From positions 1-64,000 of the forward strand of contig QCNS01000009.1 in assembly GCA_003210055.1 (NCBI GenBank): 64,000 nucleotides of DNA, in the 5' to 3' direction. The notes beneath the pieces are model-generated. The model saw only the letters and a program-made list of their open reading frames with translations. It was not told the origin of the DNA and did no database searches. The position numbers and the translations under genes are program-made. Below, in pieces: positions 34,368-44,107 of the stretch (position 1 is the stretch's first letter; every line of letters starts with the position of its first letter). The DNA comes from SAR116 cluster bacterium AG-426-I14. GTDB taxonomy: Bacteria; Pseudomonadota; Alphaproteobacteria; Puniceispirillales; Marisalimonadaceae.

Positions 34368-37022
34368 ATGGAACTATTTTTTTTATTAATATTAATCTTA
34401 ACAATGGCTTTTGCACTAGGTTCTGGTTTTCCAGTAGCTTTTGCTTTACCTGGAGCTGCAATATTATCCATTTCCTTGGCCGCAATAAGTGGTTTAGTTT
34501 TTGAGGGTGATCTTGATGCTTACTTCCATTCTGGTGGAGCTTCACAATGGATATCAGCTGGTGTCACTAATTTAAGAGGAATTTATTGGGAAGTAGAGAG
34601 GGATACTTTAATAGCAATACCATTATTTATTTTTATGGGAATAATGCTACAGCGTTCAAAAATTGCTGAAGATTTATTAGTTACAATGGCTCAATTGTTT
34701 GGAAGAGTACCTGGTGGTCTAGGAATCTCGGTAGTATTTGTTGGAGCTTTGTTAGCTGCAACAACTGGTATTGTAGGAGCTACTGTAGTTGCAATGGGTT
34801 TGATATCATTACCAGCCATGTTAAGAAATAATTATTCTCCATCTCTTGCAACGGGTACAATAGCAGCATCTGGAACTTTAGGTCAAATAATACCACCATC
34901 AATTGTTTTAATTATTTTGGCTGATCAGCTCGCTTCAGCAACAGACCAAGCAAGTTCAATGCGAAAAAGCCTTTTCAAAGAAAATACTGGTGAACTAATG
35001 ATGCCATCAGTTTTCGATGTAACCTCTACAAGTGCAGGAGAGATGTTTCTTGGTGCATTTGTTCCAGGTTTAGTATTAGTTGGACTTTACATGATATTTA
35101 TATTAGTCCTGGCTCTTCTTTTTCCAAAAACTGCACCAGCCGTTCCTTATGATGGTAAAGTTGATAAAAACTTTTGGATTAGAGTATTTTTGACTTTAGT
35201 TCCTCCTTTGACATTAATAGTAATTGTACTAGGATCTATTATTTCTGGAATTGCAACTGTGAATCAAGCTGGGGCTATTGGTGCTGCGGGTGCCATAGTC
35301 ATGGCTGGTTATAGGCTTCATTCTTCAGCAAAGGGTGCCTTTTATCCTTCATTAATTTTAATTTGTTCCTTGTTGCTAATAAGTTACTCTTTGATTTATT
35401 ACGATATGAATATTAAATCAATTGATTCTGAAGAAGACAAAATAGGAATTTTTATAGGTGCTTTAGGTTCAATTTTGTTGATTTTTTCACTAATCTGGAG
35501 TGGCTCAAGATTATTTGATAATAAAAAAACAATTCAGGGTGTTATGTTAGAAACTGCTAAAACTACATCGTTAGTTTTTATTATTTTATTAGGTGCTGCT
35601 ATGTTAACAGCAGCATTTAGAGCTTTTGGAGGAGAAGACTTAGTCAGAGATTATTTAAATTCATTAGCTGGAGGTTTTTGGGCTAAGTTTATTGTTGTAA
35701 TGGCTGTAATATTTATTTTAGGTTTTTTTCTAGATTTTATAGAAATTGCAGTTGTAGTAGTTCCAATAGTTGCTCCTATATTACTAGCTGACCCATCTGC
35801 AAACATCACGGCAGTTTGGTTAGGAGTAATGATAGGTTTAAATATACAAACTTCTTTTTTAACTCCACCTTTTGGTTTTGCCCTTTTTTATTTACGTGGA
35901 GTTGCTCCGGCAATAGTCAAGACAGTTCAAATGTATAAAGGGGTTGTACCATTTATTGGATTACAATTGCTAGCTTTAGCAGTAGTAGGTTTTTATCCTT
36001 CTCTAGTAAATTATCTTCCTAATAGAATGAGTTTTTTATCAGAGACTTCTCCCCCTCCAAAGAATCCAAAATTACAATATTGTATTGAAAAATATGTTGG
36101 TAATATAGCTTTGACTGAGAATAATGAAGTTAAAGAGGCAATTACAAAGCTTAAAAATGTAGATTTAAATTCATTACCTTCAAATTATAGATCTTCTATT
36201 ATTAAATCAATTAACAACGTAGATGAGGGTTTATTAAACTTACAAAAAGCATTTTTATTGGAGTCTGAAATTAATAAAAAAGCAAAAAAATATAGGCCAA
36301 CTTTGACTTTTGTACGAAATATTCAAAAAGAAATTAGAAGTTTAGAAATAGAAATTAAAGATTTAAAAGATAGGATTTTAAGGTTAGATGAAAACGAGAA
36401 TATTCAAAAAGATTTTTTAATCAACTCTGTAAATAAAAAGAAAACTCTTGTACAAAATTTAGAGAATAAAATTCCAAAAGATTGGCCAAAAGTTTATAAA
36501 GAGTTTCAATCTATAATAAAGTCTGAGAAATTAACAAGAATTAAATATCGAAGATTAATGGACTACTCTTATGAGGAAATCAATAAGATTTATACTATAT
36601 TGAAATTCAAACATAAATTCTCAAGATTTAGAGTAAACTTTGAAAATTTATCAAAAAAATTAGAAACTGATGATCCTAAAAAGTTAATAAAGGAAATAAA
36701 TTTATTTAAAAGAAGTTTAACTGAAATTCCAGATAATAGAAAAATTGTTTCTTATCTAAATAAAGTTTCAAGAAGTTTAAAAAAGAAAAACATTAAATAT
36801 GATAAAGTAAGAAAAGATTTTAATTTTGCTTTTGAATTATATAGAAAAAAAATAGATAAAATTAATAATATTGAAAATATAATTGCACCACAATTATTTG
36901 ATTACTTAGAAAATGTGTCTAATTCAATTGCAGTAAGACAACAAAGTAAAATCCCAAGAAAGTTAGCTTTGTATCTAGCAGAATGTCGAGCAGATCATAA
37001 AGATCTCTCATTATATTTTTAA
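34368..37022 (+). CDS. TRAP transporter large membrane subunit (DctM family) with long C-terminal helical extension
   Basis: The transport channel of the TRAP system, powered by an ion gradient. Residues about 1-560 form the DctM domain of the larger TakM-like type: FPVAFALPGAAILS, IPLFIFMGIMLQRS, GTIAASGTLGQIIPPSIVL and FILGFFLDFIEIAVVVVPIV. After the last helix near residue 550 comes a ~320-residue hydrophilic tail rich in Lys, Glu, Ile and Asn, with heptad-like stretches such as EIRSLEIEIKDLKDRILRLD, so probably coiled coil. The usual DctM has 430-620 residues; this has 884. The frame is uninterrupted, so the tail belongs to the protein. A GGT-family gene follows after 6 bases. Confidence 0.87.
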   Translation: MELFFLLILILTMAFALGSGFPVAFALPGAAILSISLAAISGLVFEGDLDAYFHSGGASQWISAGVTNLRGIYWEVERDTLIAIPLFIFMGIMLQRSKIAEDLLVTMAQLFGRVPGGLGISVVFVGALLAATTGIVGATVVAMGLISLPAMLRNNYSPSLATGTIAASGTLGQIIPPSIVLIILADQLASATDQASSMRKSLFKENTGELMMPSVFDVTSTSAGEMFLGAFVPGLVLVGLYMIFILVLALLFPKTAPAVPYDGKVDKNFWIRVFLTLVPPLTLIVIVLGSIISGIATVNQAGAIGAAGAIVMAGYRLHSSAKGAFYPSLILICSLLLISYSLIYYDMNIKSIDSEEDKIGIFIGALGSILLIFSLIWSGSRLFDNKKTIQGVMLETAKTTSLVFIILLGAAMLTAAFRAFGGEDLVRDYLNSLAGGFWAKFIVVMAVIFILGFFLDFIEIAVVVVPIVAPILLADPSANITAVWLGVMIGLNIQTSFLTPPFGFALFYLRGVAPAIVKTVQMYKGVVPFIGLQLLALAVVGFYPSLVNYLPNRMSFLSETSPPPKNPKLQYCIEKYVGNIALTENNEVKEAITKLKNVDLNSLPSNYRSSIIKSINNVDEGLLNLQKAFLLESEINKKAKKYRPTLTFVRNIQKEIRSLEIEIKDLKDRILRLDENENIQKDFLINSVNKKKTLVQNLENKIPKDWPKVYKEFQSIIKSEKLTRIKYRRLMDYSYEEINKIYTILKFKHKFSRFRVNFENLSKKLETDDPKKLIKEINLFKRSLTEIPDNRKIVSYLNKVSRSLKKKNIKYDKVRKDFNFAFELYRKKIDKINNIENIIAPQLFDYLENVSNSIAVRQQSKIPRKLALYLAECRADHKDLSLYF

Positions 37023-37028
37023 TTAGTT

Positions 37029-38618
37029 ATGTTTAATTCAATAATGTCATCCAATAATATGATGGTCTCTCCTCATTGGGTTGCTACACAAATTGGAATA
37101 GATATAATGAGAACTGGTGGTAATGCTGTTGAAGCTATGATAGCCTCAGCCGCTGCTATAACAGTAGCATATCCTCATATGAATTCTATGGGAGGTGATA
37201 ATTTTTGGCTCATAAAAAATTTAAATAAAGGAGTTTTCGCCATTGAAGCGACAGGACCTTCTGCTCAAAAAGCATCCAGAGATTTTTATATATCACAAGG
37301 ATACAATAGTATTCCAACAAGAGGTGGTTTATCTGCTTTAACTGTTCCCGGTGCTGTAGGCGGATGGGAGAATGCATTTAATTTTAGCAAAAATCAACTT
37401 GATGGGAAAAAATCTTTACAAGAATTACTAGAACCAGCAGAACAAATTGCTAAACACGGTGTTTTAGCTTCAAACTCGCTTGTAAGAAACCTTAATAATA
37501 AAAAAAATGAATTGGCAAATATAAATGAATTTTATAAAAAATTTTACAAAAACAAAAATATTTTAGTAGGTGAGAATCTTAAATTTCCAGAATTAGAAGA
37601 AACTTTCAAAACATTAAAAAAAAATGGATTAAATGATTTTTATCATGGTAAGTTGAATAAAAGAATAATATCAGATTTATCGAAAACTAGTTCCCCTTTA
37701 TCCACAATTGATTTTCATAACTATAGAGCTATAAATGTTGATCCTATTTGTTTGAAGCTACAAGGACTTGATATCTATAACTTACCACCTCCAACACAGG
37801 GATTAGCTTCATTATTGATAATGGGAATATTAGACAAAATTAAAGATAAATATATTAGCGATTTTAATTTCGTTCATTGCTTAGTTGAAGCAACAAAGAT
37901 TGCCTTTGAAATTAGAAATAAATATATTTGTGATCCAAGATTTATGAAAATTGATATTAAAGAATTTTTAAATGATAAATTTTTAGTGAATTCAGCAAAT
38001 AAAATAAGTTTCAACAAAACTCTTTCATGGTCAAATGAAGTTGAAAATGGAGATACAGTATGGTTGGGAGCAGTTGACAAATTTGGAAATGTTGTAAGTT
38101 TTATTCAAAGTATATATTGGGAATTTGGTTCTGGAATTTTTTTGCCAGAAACAGGCATTATTTTTCAAAATAGAGGTATAAGTTTTTCATTAGATAAAAA
38201 TCATCATAATTTATTAATACCAAAGAAAAAGCCTTTTCATACTATTCAACCTGCCTTAGCCGTTTTAAATGATGGAAGAACAATATCTTATGGAACAATG
38301 GGTGGTGATGGTCAACCTCAAACTCAGGCAACAATTTTATCAAGGTATATTGATTTGAAAATGAATCCTCATCACGCCATTAATACTCCTAGGTGGCTAT
38401 TAGGAAGAACTTGGGGTGATAATAATACTAACTTAAAGTTAGAAGACAGTTTTGATGAATTATTAATAAGTAAACTTAAAAAAGTGGGACACGAAGTAGA
38501 ATTAGTAAGTGAATTCAATGAGATTATGGGACATGCGGGAATGATTGTAAGACATAGTAACGGAAATTTAGAGTCAGGTTATGATCTTAGAAGTGATGGG
38601 ATTGCCCTTGGTGATTAA
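37029..38618 (+). CDS. Gamma-glutamyltransferase-family Ntn-hydrolase (YwrD/HpxW-like)
   Basis: A 529-residue autoprocessing Ntn-hydrolase. The predicted self-cleavage site and nucleophile is Thr343 in ENGDTVWLGAVDKFG; the C-terminal chain then has FGSGIFLPETGIIFQNRG and GTMGGDGQPQTQ. The N-terminus has GGNAVEAMIASAAAITV and NSMGGDNFWLI. No signal peptide is present, unlike periplasmic GGT, and the GDTVWLG form is closer to cytoplasmic YwrD or oxamate-hydrolase (HpxW) relatives. It starts 6 bases after the TRAP permease, so probably works on the imported solute, perhaps an amide or gamma-glutamyl compound. Substrate unproven. Its 3' end overlaps convergent bpt by 4 bases. Confidence 0.88.
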   Translation: MFNSIMSSNNMMVSPHWVATQIGIDIMRTGGNAVEAMIASAAAITVAYPHMNSMGGDNFWLIKNLNKGVFAIEATGPSAQKASRDFYISQGYNSIPTRGGLSALTVPGAVGGWENAFNFSKNQLDGKKSLQELLEPAEQIAKHGVLASNSLVRNLNNKKNELANINEFYKKFYKNKNILVGENLKFPELEETFKTLKKNGLNDFYHGKLNKRIISDLSKTSSPLSTIDFHNYRAINVDPICLKLQGLDIYNLPPPTQGLASLLIMGILDKIKDKYISDFNFVHCLVEATKIAFEIRNKYICDPRFMKIDIKEFLNDKFLVNSANKISFNKTLSWSNEVENGDTVWLGAVDKFGNVVSFIQSIYWEFGSGIFLPETGIIFQNRGISFSLDKNHHNLLIPKKKPFHTIQPALAVLNDGRTISYGTMGGDGQPQTQATILSRYIDLKMNPHHAINTPRWLLGRTWGDNNTNLKLEDSFDELLISKLKKVGHEVELVSEFNEIMGHAGMIVRHSNGNLESGYDLRSDGIALGD

Positions 38619-39340
38619 ACATTTAATAATTTCCATTTACCCTTTTCAAATATTTCACCAGGTGAAAAAATAATTTTATAATTCATTCTATCAACATTTT
38701 TTATAAAATATCCTAGATATAAATATTTAAGTTTCATAATTTTTGTCATTTCTATTAAATTTAATATCATATAATTACCAATGCTATTTTTTTTATACTC
38801 TGGGTGATAGAAACTATAAACAGCTGATAAACCGTCTTTCTGCGTATCAAAAAGCATTACAGCTATAAGTTTATTATTTTTATCTTTATATTCTATAAGA
38901 TTTGTATTAATTGGTGAAACTTCAATCATAGATCTAAAGTCATCAAAACTCATTTGTGACATAGATCCACCAAAGTGTCTTTCATTTTGATATTTTTTAA
39001 AAAGGTTATAATGCTTTTTTAGAGCTTTGTTTTTAACTACTTTTGACAGAAGGTTATTATTTTTTTTTGTAATTCTTTTAAAGCTCTTTGATAAACTAAA
39101 TTCCTCAATTCTTATTCTATATGCTTTACATTCATTACAACTATCGCAAGCTGGTCTATACATCCAATTTTCAACTCTACGAAAGCCAGAAAGAGCTAAT
39201 TCATCATGTAAGTGACTGTTATTGGTAATATCTGTTGCGAGTCTTTTTTCTATTTTTTTACTTATGTAAGGGCATTCAGTAGCCTTAGTAAGTAAAAATA
39301 TAGGAAGATCAAAAATTTTATTCTTTTCTATTTTGGCCAT
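38615..39340 (-). CDS. bpt: Aspartate/glutamate leucyltransferase (leucyl/arginyl-tRNA--protein transferase)
   Basis: Adds leucine from Leu-tRNA to N-terminal Asp or Glu, marking proteins for ClpS-ClpAP degradation (N-degron pathway). The 241 residues include the N-terminal ECPYISKKIEKRLATDI, LALSGFRRVENWMYRPAC with the CDSCNECKAYRI cysteine cluster, and the C-terminal SAVYSFYHPEYKKNSIG and YLYLGYFIKNVDRMNYK motifs. Located downstream of the oxoprolinase gene and hemB on the minus strand; bpt near hemB is a recurrent alphaproteobacterial arrangement. Confidence 0.93.
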   Translation of the reverse strand: MAKIEKNKIFDLPIFLLTKATECPYISKKIEKRLATDITNNSHLHDELALSGFRRVENWMYRPACDSCNECKAYRIRIEEFSLSKSFKRITKKNNNLLSKVVKNKALKKHYNLFKKYQNERHFGGSMSQMSFDDFRSMIEVSPINTNLIEYKDKNNKLIAVMLFDTQKDGLSAVYSFYHPEYKKNSIGNYMILNLIEMTKIMKLKYLYLGYFIKNVDRMNYKIIFSPGEIFEKGKWKLLNV

Positions 39341-39375
39341 AGTATATATTACGTCAATTTTACAAATATTTTCAT

Positions 39376-42300
39376 TTAATTTTTACCAAACCCACCGCCA
39401 CCTGGAGTAAGCATTATAAATAAGTCATCTTCTTCTACTTCACAACAATCATTACCTTGCAGTTCAATGATAGTACCATTCTTTTTTTCAAGCCATTCCT
39501 TGCCACATTCGCCATCTTTTCCACCAGCAACACCAAATGGTTTGATCTTTCTATGAGAACAAAGAGTAGTAACTGTCATCTTGTCAAGAAATCTTAATTT
39601 TCTTGTAGCACCGTCACCACCATTAAACTTACCTATCCCACCAGAGTTTTTTCTAATAGAAAATTCCTCAAGTCTGACCGGAAAACGTAATTCTAAAACC
39701 TCTGGGTCAGTACTCCTTGTATTTGTCATATGAGTTTGAACAGCAGAGGTTCCATGAAAATCTGGACCTGCGCCAGTACCACCACAAATAGTTTCATAAT
39801 TTTGGACTTTATCATTTCCCCATATAAAATTATTCATTGTTGCCTGGCTACCTGCAATAACCCCTAAAGCTCCAAACAAAGCATTGCATGTGAGTTGGCT
39901 AACTTCAGTATTACCGGCAATAACTGCTGAAGGATATTTTGCATTTATCATAGAGTTATCAGGTATAATAATATTAAGAGGCTTAAAACATCCTTCATTT
40001 AATGGAATGTTTTTCCCAACCAACGTCCTGAAAACATAAAGTATTACTGCATAGCAAACAGCTTTAGGAGCATTATAGTTTAGTGGGTTTTTTTTTGCTG
40101 TTCCAGTAAAATCAATTGTTGCTTCGCGATTAATATGATCAATTTTTATTTTTACCTTAATGAACTCACCATTATCTAATTGATAATCATAATTTCCGTC
40201 TTTTAGTTTTATGATAGCATTTCGAATACATTCTTCAGCATTATCTTGTACGTGCCCCATATACGCTTGAACAGTTTCTATTCCAAATTGTTCAATCATA
40301 GAGTTAATCTCACGAATACCAGTTTCATTGGCAGCCACTTGAGCAGCAAGATCTGCTATATTGTTTTCAACATTTCTACACGGGTAATTTCCAGAAGATA
40401 ATATTTTTCTTATTTCATCTTCACGAAAAACACCCTTTTCAAATAGCTTAAAGTTATCTATCAACACTCCTTCTTCGTCAATGTGTTTTGAATCTGGTGG
40501 TCCTGAACCAGGTGTTGTTCCACCAATGTCAGCATGATGTCCTCTCGACGCAACAAAGAAAATTATTTTTTTAGCTTCTTTGTCAAATACAGGAGTAATT
40601 ACTGTAACGTCAGGTAAATGTGTTCCACCGTTAAAAGGGGCATTTAATACAAAAACGTCACCAGCAGAAATATTATCTTTATTTAATTTAATAACTGTTC
40701 TTATAGCTTCAGACATTGAACCAAGGTGGACAGGAACATGAGGTGCATTTGCGACTAATGAACCTGATGAATTAAAAAGAGCACAAGAAAAATCTAATCT
40801 TTCTTTAATATTCACTGAATAAGCAGTATTAGCAAGTGTTGCGCCCATTTGTTCAGCAATGTTCATGAAAAGATTATTAAAAACCTCAAGCATGACAACA
40901 TCTACAGATGTACCAATACTTTTTTCTTCCTTTCTTTTTGAAACCCTAGAAAGTATTAAATTTTTAAATTTGTCAATACTTGCAACCCATCCATCATCAA
41001 TTATGTTTGTACCAGTATGTTCACAAATTATTCCTGGTCCAAAAACTTGTTGTCCAATTTTTAACTTTGATCTTTGATAAATTGAAACACTTTTTTCTTT
41101 ACCATTAATGTACATGTTCTTTTTGTCAGTTGGTTGAGCATCATAATTTTGATCTTTTATACCAACAAAATTTTCTTGTTCTGCAGATTTACCAATTGCC
41201 TCTACAGTGAGCATTTCAATCAAAATTTTACGACCCTTGACATAAAACCCAAACCTTTTTTTATGCTCTTTTTCAAAAGAAATTCTCATGTTTTGGGTAT
41301 TATTAAACTCAACATCTAATGTTTGGTGGGACCCATTATATTTTAAAAAAGCTTTTTTCACTAATGTTATAGAATCTTTTTCAACACCTTGGGCGATAAT
41401 ATCTCTAGAGGCAAGAGATGATAGTTCATAAGTAAGTTTAATTGCATTCTCAATGTCATTGAGATCTTTTTCAAAGTGTTTTTCTCTAATAGAGCGTATC
41501 TCTGCTAATCCCATTCCATAAGCTGATAATACCCCAGCATAAGGATGTAACAAGACACTTGTCATTCCCAAAGAGTCAGCTACCTGACAGGCATGTTGAC
41601 CACCAGCACCTCCAAAACAATTTAAGGTGTATCCTGTAATGTCGTAACCGCGTTGAATAGAAATTTTCTTTATTGCATTAGCCATATTTTCTATGGCTAT
41701 TTTAAGAAAACCCTCTGCAATTGAGATAATATCCATTTTTGATTTTCCAGTTTGTTTTGCTATGGTTTCAGACAATGCTAAGAACTTAGTTTTTACAATT
41801 TTAACATTTAGAGGTTCATTACTATTTGCACCAAACACTTTAGGAAAATAATCAGGATTTAATTTACCCAGTAAAACATTACAATCTGTTACTGTTAGAG
41901 GACCTCCTCTTCCGTAGGACGCAGGACCTGGAATAGCTCCTGCACTTTCTGGACCAACTTGAAACCTACCATCTTTAAATGAGAGAATAGAACCTCCTCC
42001 TGCAGCAACAGTATTTATTTGCATCATGGGTGCTCTTATTCTTACTCCTGCAACTTCAGTTTCAAATGAACGTTCGTATTCTCCTGAGTAATGACATACA
42101 TCAGTTGATGTACCTCCCATATCAAATCCAATAAGTTTTTTAAACCCTGCTTGAATACCAGTTTTTACCATGCTTACAACACCACCTGCTGGACCAGACA
42201 ATAATGCATCTTTACCTTGAAATAAGCTAGCATCAGTCAATCCACCATTAGATTGCATAAACATTAATTTAGTTGATTTTGAGTCTTCTAGTGCACTCGA

Positions 42301-43002
42301 TACTTGTTCAACATATCTTTTAAGAATAGGTGATAAATAAGCATCAACAACTGTTGTATCTCCTCTTCCAACAAGTTTTATTAGAGGTGAAACTTTGTGG
42401 CTAACAGAGATTTGAGAAAATTTTTCTTCAACAGCAATTTTAGCAATTTTGTCTTCATGAACGGGATTTAGATAAGAATTCATTAAGGCTATTGCCACAC
42501 AATTAATTCCATCAGACTTTGCTTTTCTTAGAGCAATTCTCGCGCTATTTTCATCCAATTGATGTATAATTTTACCCTTAGAGTCCAATCTTTCTGCAAC
42601 TTCAAAGACTTGCTCATATAAAACATCAGGTAACTTGATATTTAAATCAAATAATAAAGGTCTATTTTGATAACCAATTCTTAGTAAATCAGCAAAACCT
42701 TTGGTAATTAACAGAAGAGTTCTATCACCTTTTCTTTCAAGCAAGGCATTTGTAGCAACTGTTGTTCCCATTTTTACAGATGAAATTTTATCTGTAGGTA
42801 TTTTTTCATCTTTTTTTAAATTAAGAATTTTTTTTATACCGGCAATTGCGGCATCTTTATAAACTTGTGCATTTTCAGATAAAAGTTTATCTATTAAAAT
42901 TGTACCATCAGGCTTTCTCGCAACAATATCAGTAAAAGTGCCGCCTCTGTCTATCCAAAAAGACCATCCATTTTTTAACGAAGTATTATTTTTTTGAAAC
43001 AT
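39376..43002 (-). CDS. 5-oxoprolinase / hydantoinase, HyuA-HyuB fusion
   Basis: A 1208-residue ATP-dependent enzyme expected to hydrolyse 5-oxoproline (pyroglutamate) to glutamate, or a related cyclic imide. The HyuA half (about 1-690) has the ASKHA ATPase motifs FWIDRGGTFTDIVA, IGFDMGGTSTDVCHYSG and AAGGGSILSF. The HyuB half (from about 695) has DVVMLEVFNNLFMNIAEQMG, LNAPFNGGTHLPDVTVI, GHHADIGGTTPGSGPPDS and ends GGGGFG. The single-chain form matches eukaryotic-type and many alphaproteobacterial oxoprolinases. The gene lies 7 bases after hemB and may be co-transcribed. With a GGT-family enzyme close by, gamma-glutamyl or pyroglutamate turnover is plausible. True substrate could instead be a hydantoin. 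Confidence 0.9.
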   Translation of the reverse strand: MFQKNNTSLKNGWSFWIDRGGTFTDIVARKPDGTILIDKLLSENAQVYKDAAIAGIKKILNLKKDEKIPTDKISSVKMGTTVATNALLERKGDRTLLLITKGFADLLRIGYQNRPLLFDLNIKLPDVLYEQVFEVAERLDSKGKIIHQLDENSARIALRKAKSDGINCVAIALMNSYLNPVHEDKIAKIAVEEKFSQISVSHKVSPLIKLVGRGDTTVVDAYLSPILKRYVEQVSSALEDSKSTKLMFMQSNGGLTDASLFQGKDALLSGPAGGVVSMVKTGIQAGFKKLIGFDMGGTSTDVCHYSGEYERSFETEVAGVRIRAPMMQINTVAAGGGSILSFKDGRFQVGPESAGAIPGPASYGRGGPLTVTDCNVLLGKLNPDYFPKVFGANSNEPLNVKIVKTKFLALSETIAKQTGKSKMDIISIAEGFLKIAIENMANAIKKISIQRGYDITGYTLNCFGGAGGQHACQVADSLGMTSVLLHPYAGVLSAYGMGLAEIRSIREKHFEKDLNDIENAIKLTYELSSLASRDIIAQGVEKDSITLVKKAFLKYNGSHQTLDVEFNNTQNMRISFEKEHKKRFGFYVKGRKILIEMLTVEAIGKSAEQENFVGIKDQNYDAQPTDKKNMYINGKEKSVSIYQRSKLKIGQQVFGPGIICEHTGTNIIDDGWVASIDKFKNLILSRVSKRKEEKSIGTSVDVVMLEVFNNLFMNIAEQMGATLANTAYSVNIKERLDFSCALFNSSGSLVANAPHVPVHLGSMSEAIRTVIKLNKDNISAGDVFVLNAPFNGGTHLPDVTVITPVFDKEAKKIIFFVASRGHHADIGGTTPGSGPPDSKHIDEEGVLIDNFKLFEKGVFREDEIRKILSSGNYPCRNVENNIADLAAQVAANETGIREINSMIEQFGIETVQAYMGHVQDNAEECIRNAIIKLKDGNYDYQLDNGEFIKVKIKIDHINREATIDFTGTAKKNPLNYNAPKAVCYAVILYVFRTLVGKNIPLNEGCFKPLNIIIPDNSMINAKYPSAVIAGNTEVSQLTCNALFGALGVIAGSQATMNNFIWGNDKVQNYETICGGTGAGPDFHGTSAVQTHMTNTRSTDPEVLELRFPVRLEEFSIRKNSGGIGKFNGGDGATRKLRFLDKMTVTTLCSHRKIKPFGVAGGKDGECGKEWLEKKNGTIIELQGNDCCEVEEDDLFIMLTPGGGGFGKN

Positions 43003-43009
43003 CTTTTTA

Positions 43010-44005
43010 TTATTTTTGATGAAGTAGAGTAGCTATTTCAGGAGCAAAATATGTTAATATACCATTACAACCAGCTCTTTTAAAACAAATCAAAGTTTCG
43101 TAAATAACTTTTTTATCTAACCAATTATTATTAATGGCTGACATCAACATTGAGTATTCCCCTGAAACTTGATAGGCAAATATTGGAATGTTCAAATTGT
43201 TTTTTATTTTATAAATTACATCTAAATATGGTAATCCTGGTTTTACTATTATCATGTCTGCTCCCTCAGATATATCTAGTTTGACTTCTTTTAATGCTTC
43301 ATCTGAGTTTCTGAAATCCATTTGATAACTATCTTTTCCCTGACCTAACAAAGTTCCTGAAGAACCAACTGCTGACCTAAATGGCCCATAAAATGATGAA
43401 GCATATTTTGCGGCATAAGACATTATCTGAGTGTTAACAAAACCATTTTTTTCTAAACAATCTCTGATTACGCCTACCCTTCCATCCATCATGTCACTAG
43501 GAGCTAAAATATCACATCCTGCTTCAGCTTGAACTAAAGCTTGGCTTTCAAGTACTTTGAGTGTTTCATCATTATCAACATCACCATTTATTAAAACTCC
43601 ATCATGGCCATGATTAGTATATGGATCAAGGGCCACATCACATATTACACCTATTTCTGTAGATATTGATTTAACTATTTTTATTGCTTTGCAAATCAAA
43701 TTATTTTTATTGAGAGCTTCAGAACCTTTCTCATCTTTTTTATCATTTTCAATTTTTGGGAAAATTGCAATTGCGGGTATTTTTAATAATTTTATCCTAT
43801 AAATCTCCTTTTCAAACATATCTAGAGAATACCTAAATAAGTTTGGCATTTCTTTAATAGGTTCTTTTTTATTTTTTCCATAAGTAACAAAAATAGGATA
43901 AATTAGATCGTTTACTGACAACTGATTTTCTTCAATTAGTTTTCTTGAAAAAGATTTGAACCTATTTCTTCGCATCCTTATTTTTGGAAAATTATTAAAA
44001 TTCAT
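43010..44005 (-). CDS. hemB: Delta-aminolevulinic acid dehydratase (porphobilinogen synthase)
   Basis: Joins two 5-aminolevulinate molecules to form porphobilinogen in tetrapyrrole synthesis. Catalytic lysines lie in SYAAKYASSFYGPFR and MIIVKPGLPYLDVI. The metal site reads CDVALDPYTNHGHDGVL: aspartates occupy positions that hold cysteines in zinc enzymes, so this is the magnesium-activated (Asp-type) form usual in Alphaproteobacteria and plants. 331 residues. Divergent from proS with about 100 bases between; oxoprolinase follows on the same strand. Confidence 0.96.
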   Translation of the reverse strand: MNFNNFPKIRMRRNRFKSFSRKLIEENQLSVNDLIYPIFVTYGKNKKEPIKEMPNLFRYSLDMFEKEIYRIKLLKIPAIAIFPKIENDKKDEKGSEALNKNNLICKAIKIVKSISTEIGVICDVALDPYTNHGHDGVLINGDVDNDETLKVLESQALVQAEAGCDILAPSDMMDGRVGVIRDCLEKNGFVNTQIMSYAAKYASSFYGPFRSAVGSSGTLLGQGKDSYQMDFRNSDEALKEVKLDISEGADMIIVKPGLPYLDVIYKIKNNLNIPIFAYQVSGEYSMLMSAINNNWLDKKVIYETLICFKRAGCNGILTYFAPEIATLLHQK

Positions 44006-44072
44006 ATTTATACTCTTAAAAATAATATAGTTTACTTATACTATATACTTTTTATATTTCTAGCAATTAGTC

Positions 44073-44078
44073 TATAAT
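44073..44078 (+). promoter_or_regulatory. Candidate -10 box for proS
   Basis: A perfect TATAAT lies 30 bases before the proS ATG at 44108, with an AAGGAAA Shine-Dalgarno (44094-44100) between. No convincing -35 box is present at the right distance, so the call is weak. Confidence 0.25.
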
Positions 44079-44107
44079 TGAAGCATTAAACAAAAGGAAA
44101 CTTTCTA

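Noticed and set aside
43010-44005. HemB missing its zinc cysteines as a defect
   Set aside because: The Asp-type metal site is the normal magnesium-dependent form in Alphaproteobacteria and plants.
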